Positions 63,001-64,000 of a DNA stretch of 64,000 nucleotides are shown piece by piece. The translations under genes were made by a program, and so were the position numbers. The DNA is taken from assembly GCA_028752905.1 (NCBI GenBank), contig JAQNBH010000011.1, positions 7,163,625 to 7,227,624 on the forward strand, in the 5' to 3' direction. The stretch's first letter is position 1. Each line of letters begins with the position of its first letter. Source of the stretch: Cladorhizidae sp. MBARI D1340-BT2 (Eukaryota > Porifera > Demospongiae > Poecilosclerida > Cladorhizidae). The notes below the pieces were generated by a model. The model saw nothing but the letters and a program-made list of their open reading frames with translations, did no database searches and was not told the origin of the DNA.

Positions 63001-64000
63001 ATGTAGTCAGACATGCTTACATAACTAGAGTGAACTTGGTGTCTAGGATAGCACATGTAGTCAGACATGCTTACATAACTAGAGTGAACTTGGTGTCTAG
63101 GAGAGCACATGTAGTCAGACATGCTTACATAACTAGAGTGAACTTGGTGTCTAGGAGAGCACATGTAGTCAGACATGCTTACATAACTAGAGTGAACTTG
63201 GTGTCTAGGAGAGCACATGTAGTCAGACATGCTTACATAACTAGAGTGAACTTGATGTCTAGGAGAGCACATGTAGTCAGACATGCTTACATAACTAGAG
63301 TGAACTTGGTGTCTAGGAGAGCACATGTAGTCAGACATGCTTACATAACTAGAGTGAACTTGGTGTCTAGGAGAGCACATGTAGTCAGACATGCTTACAT
63401 AACTAGAGTGAACTTGGTGTCTAGGAGAGCACATGTAGTCAGGCATGCTTACATAACTAGAGTGAACTTGATGTCTAGGAGAGCACATGTAGTCAGACAT
63501 GCTTACATAACTAGAGTGAACTTGGTGTCTAGGAGAGCACATGTAGTCAGACATGCTTACATAACTAGAGTGAACTTGGTGTCTAGGAGAGCACATGTAG
63601 TCAGGCATGCTTACATAACTAGAGTGAACTTGGTGTCTAGGAGAGCAATGTAGTCAGACATGCTTACATAACTAGAGTGAACTTGGTGTCTAGGAGAGCA
63701 ATGTAGTCAGACATGCTTACATAACTAGAGTGAACTTGGTGTCTAGGAGAGCACATGTAGTCAGACATGCTTACATAACTAGAGTGAACTTGGTGTCTAG
63801 GAGAGCACATGTAGTCAGGCATGCTTACATAAATAGAGTGAACTTGGTGTCTAGGAGAGCACATGTAGTCAGACATGCTTACATAACTAGAGTGAACTTG
63901 GTGTCTAGGAGAGCACATGTAGTCAGACATGCTTACATAACTAGAGTGAACTTGGTGTCTAGGAGAGCACATGTAGTCAGACATGCTTACATAACTAGAG
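60013..64000. repeat. 54-bp minisatellite, about 74 copies, runs off the window
   Basis: The unit is CTTGGTGTCTAGGAGAGCAC, ATGTAGTCAGACATGCTTAC and ATAACTAGAGTGAA, 54 bp. Single-base variants are TGTAGTC/TGCAGTC, GACATG/GGCATG, TTGGTG/TTGATG. A 2-bp deletion (GAGCAATGTAG) recurs at 62783, 63648 and 63700. Because 54 is 18 codons, frames of over 900 codons stay open on both strands. It occupies the ENPP intron after 59497. Confidence 0.98.

Noticed and set aside
59998..63984. Open frames of 915, 925, 286, 279 and 106 codons in the 54-bp array, both strands
   Set aside because: They follow from an 18-codon repeat unit without stops. There is no unique N- or C-terminal domain, and frames exist on both strands at once.

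Overview
The window is eukaryotic and almost certainly metazoan. It has spliced exons with GT/AG borders, several families of animal-type retrotransposons and DNA transposons, and very many intronic minisatellites. A sponge or another early-branching animal is my best guess, from the look of the LINE fragments and the two Ty3/gypsy elements; this is an inference.

The one cellular gene I can support is a plus-strand ectonucleotide pyrophosphatase/phosphodiesterase (ENPP/NPP family). It starts at about 11.88 kb and runs off the right edge. Nine exons join in phase: 11882-11887, 13353-13439, 31836-31909 (or 31905), 45747-45835, 47600-47679, 51174-51296, 53223-53298, 58824-58854 and 59432-59497. 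They encode a short cytoplasmic tail, one signal-anchor helix, then the start of the catalytic domain with the metal-binding Asp of the SMDGFR motif and the nucleophile Thr of PTKTFPNHY. The rest of the catalytic domain must lie beyond 64 kb. About 0.5 kb of coding sequence is spread over more than 47 kb, and most of the long introns are filled by minisatellites, each with its own repeat family.

Layout. 0-2.3 kb: a 64/74-bp tandem repeat, a Tigger/pogo transposase pseudogene (minus) and a HIRAN-like domain relic (plus). 2.37-7.94 kb: a young, nearly intact LTR retrotransposon (minus) inside an AT-rich 22-bp satellite, with pol order PR-INT-RT-RH (the Gmr1-type order). 9.2-11.5 kb: two non-LTR retrotransposon fragments. 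11.8-64 kb: the ENPP gene. Its second intron holds CCCTAA- and TTAGGG-rich repeats, a foldback element with hammerhead-like motifs, a 63-bp array, a decayed second Gmr1-type element (19.75-23.76 kb), a 120-bp array, inverted dispersed repeats, a 568-bp MITE and a 38-bp array. The later introns hold the 46-bp array (9.7 kb), (TTG)n, and the 41-bp, 31/38-bp, 26-bp, 40-bp, 24-bp, 32-bp, 35-bp and 54-bp arrays, plus a DUF4817-type transposase relic.

No tRNA, rRNA or CRISPR array was recognised. The very long open frames inside the minisatellites are by-products of repeat length and are not annotated as genes.
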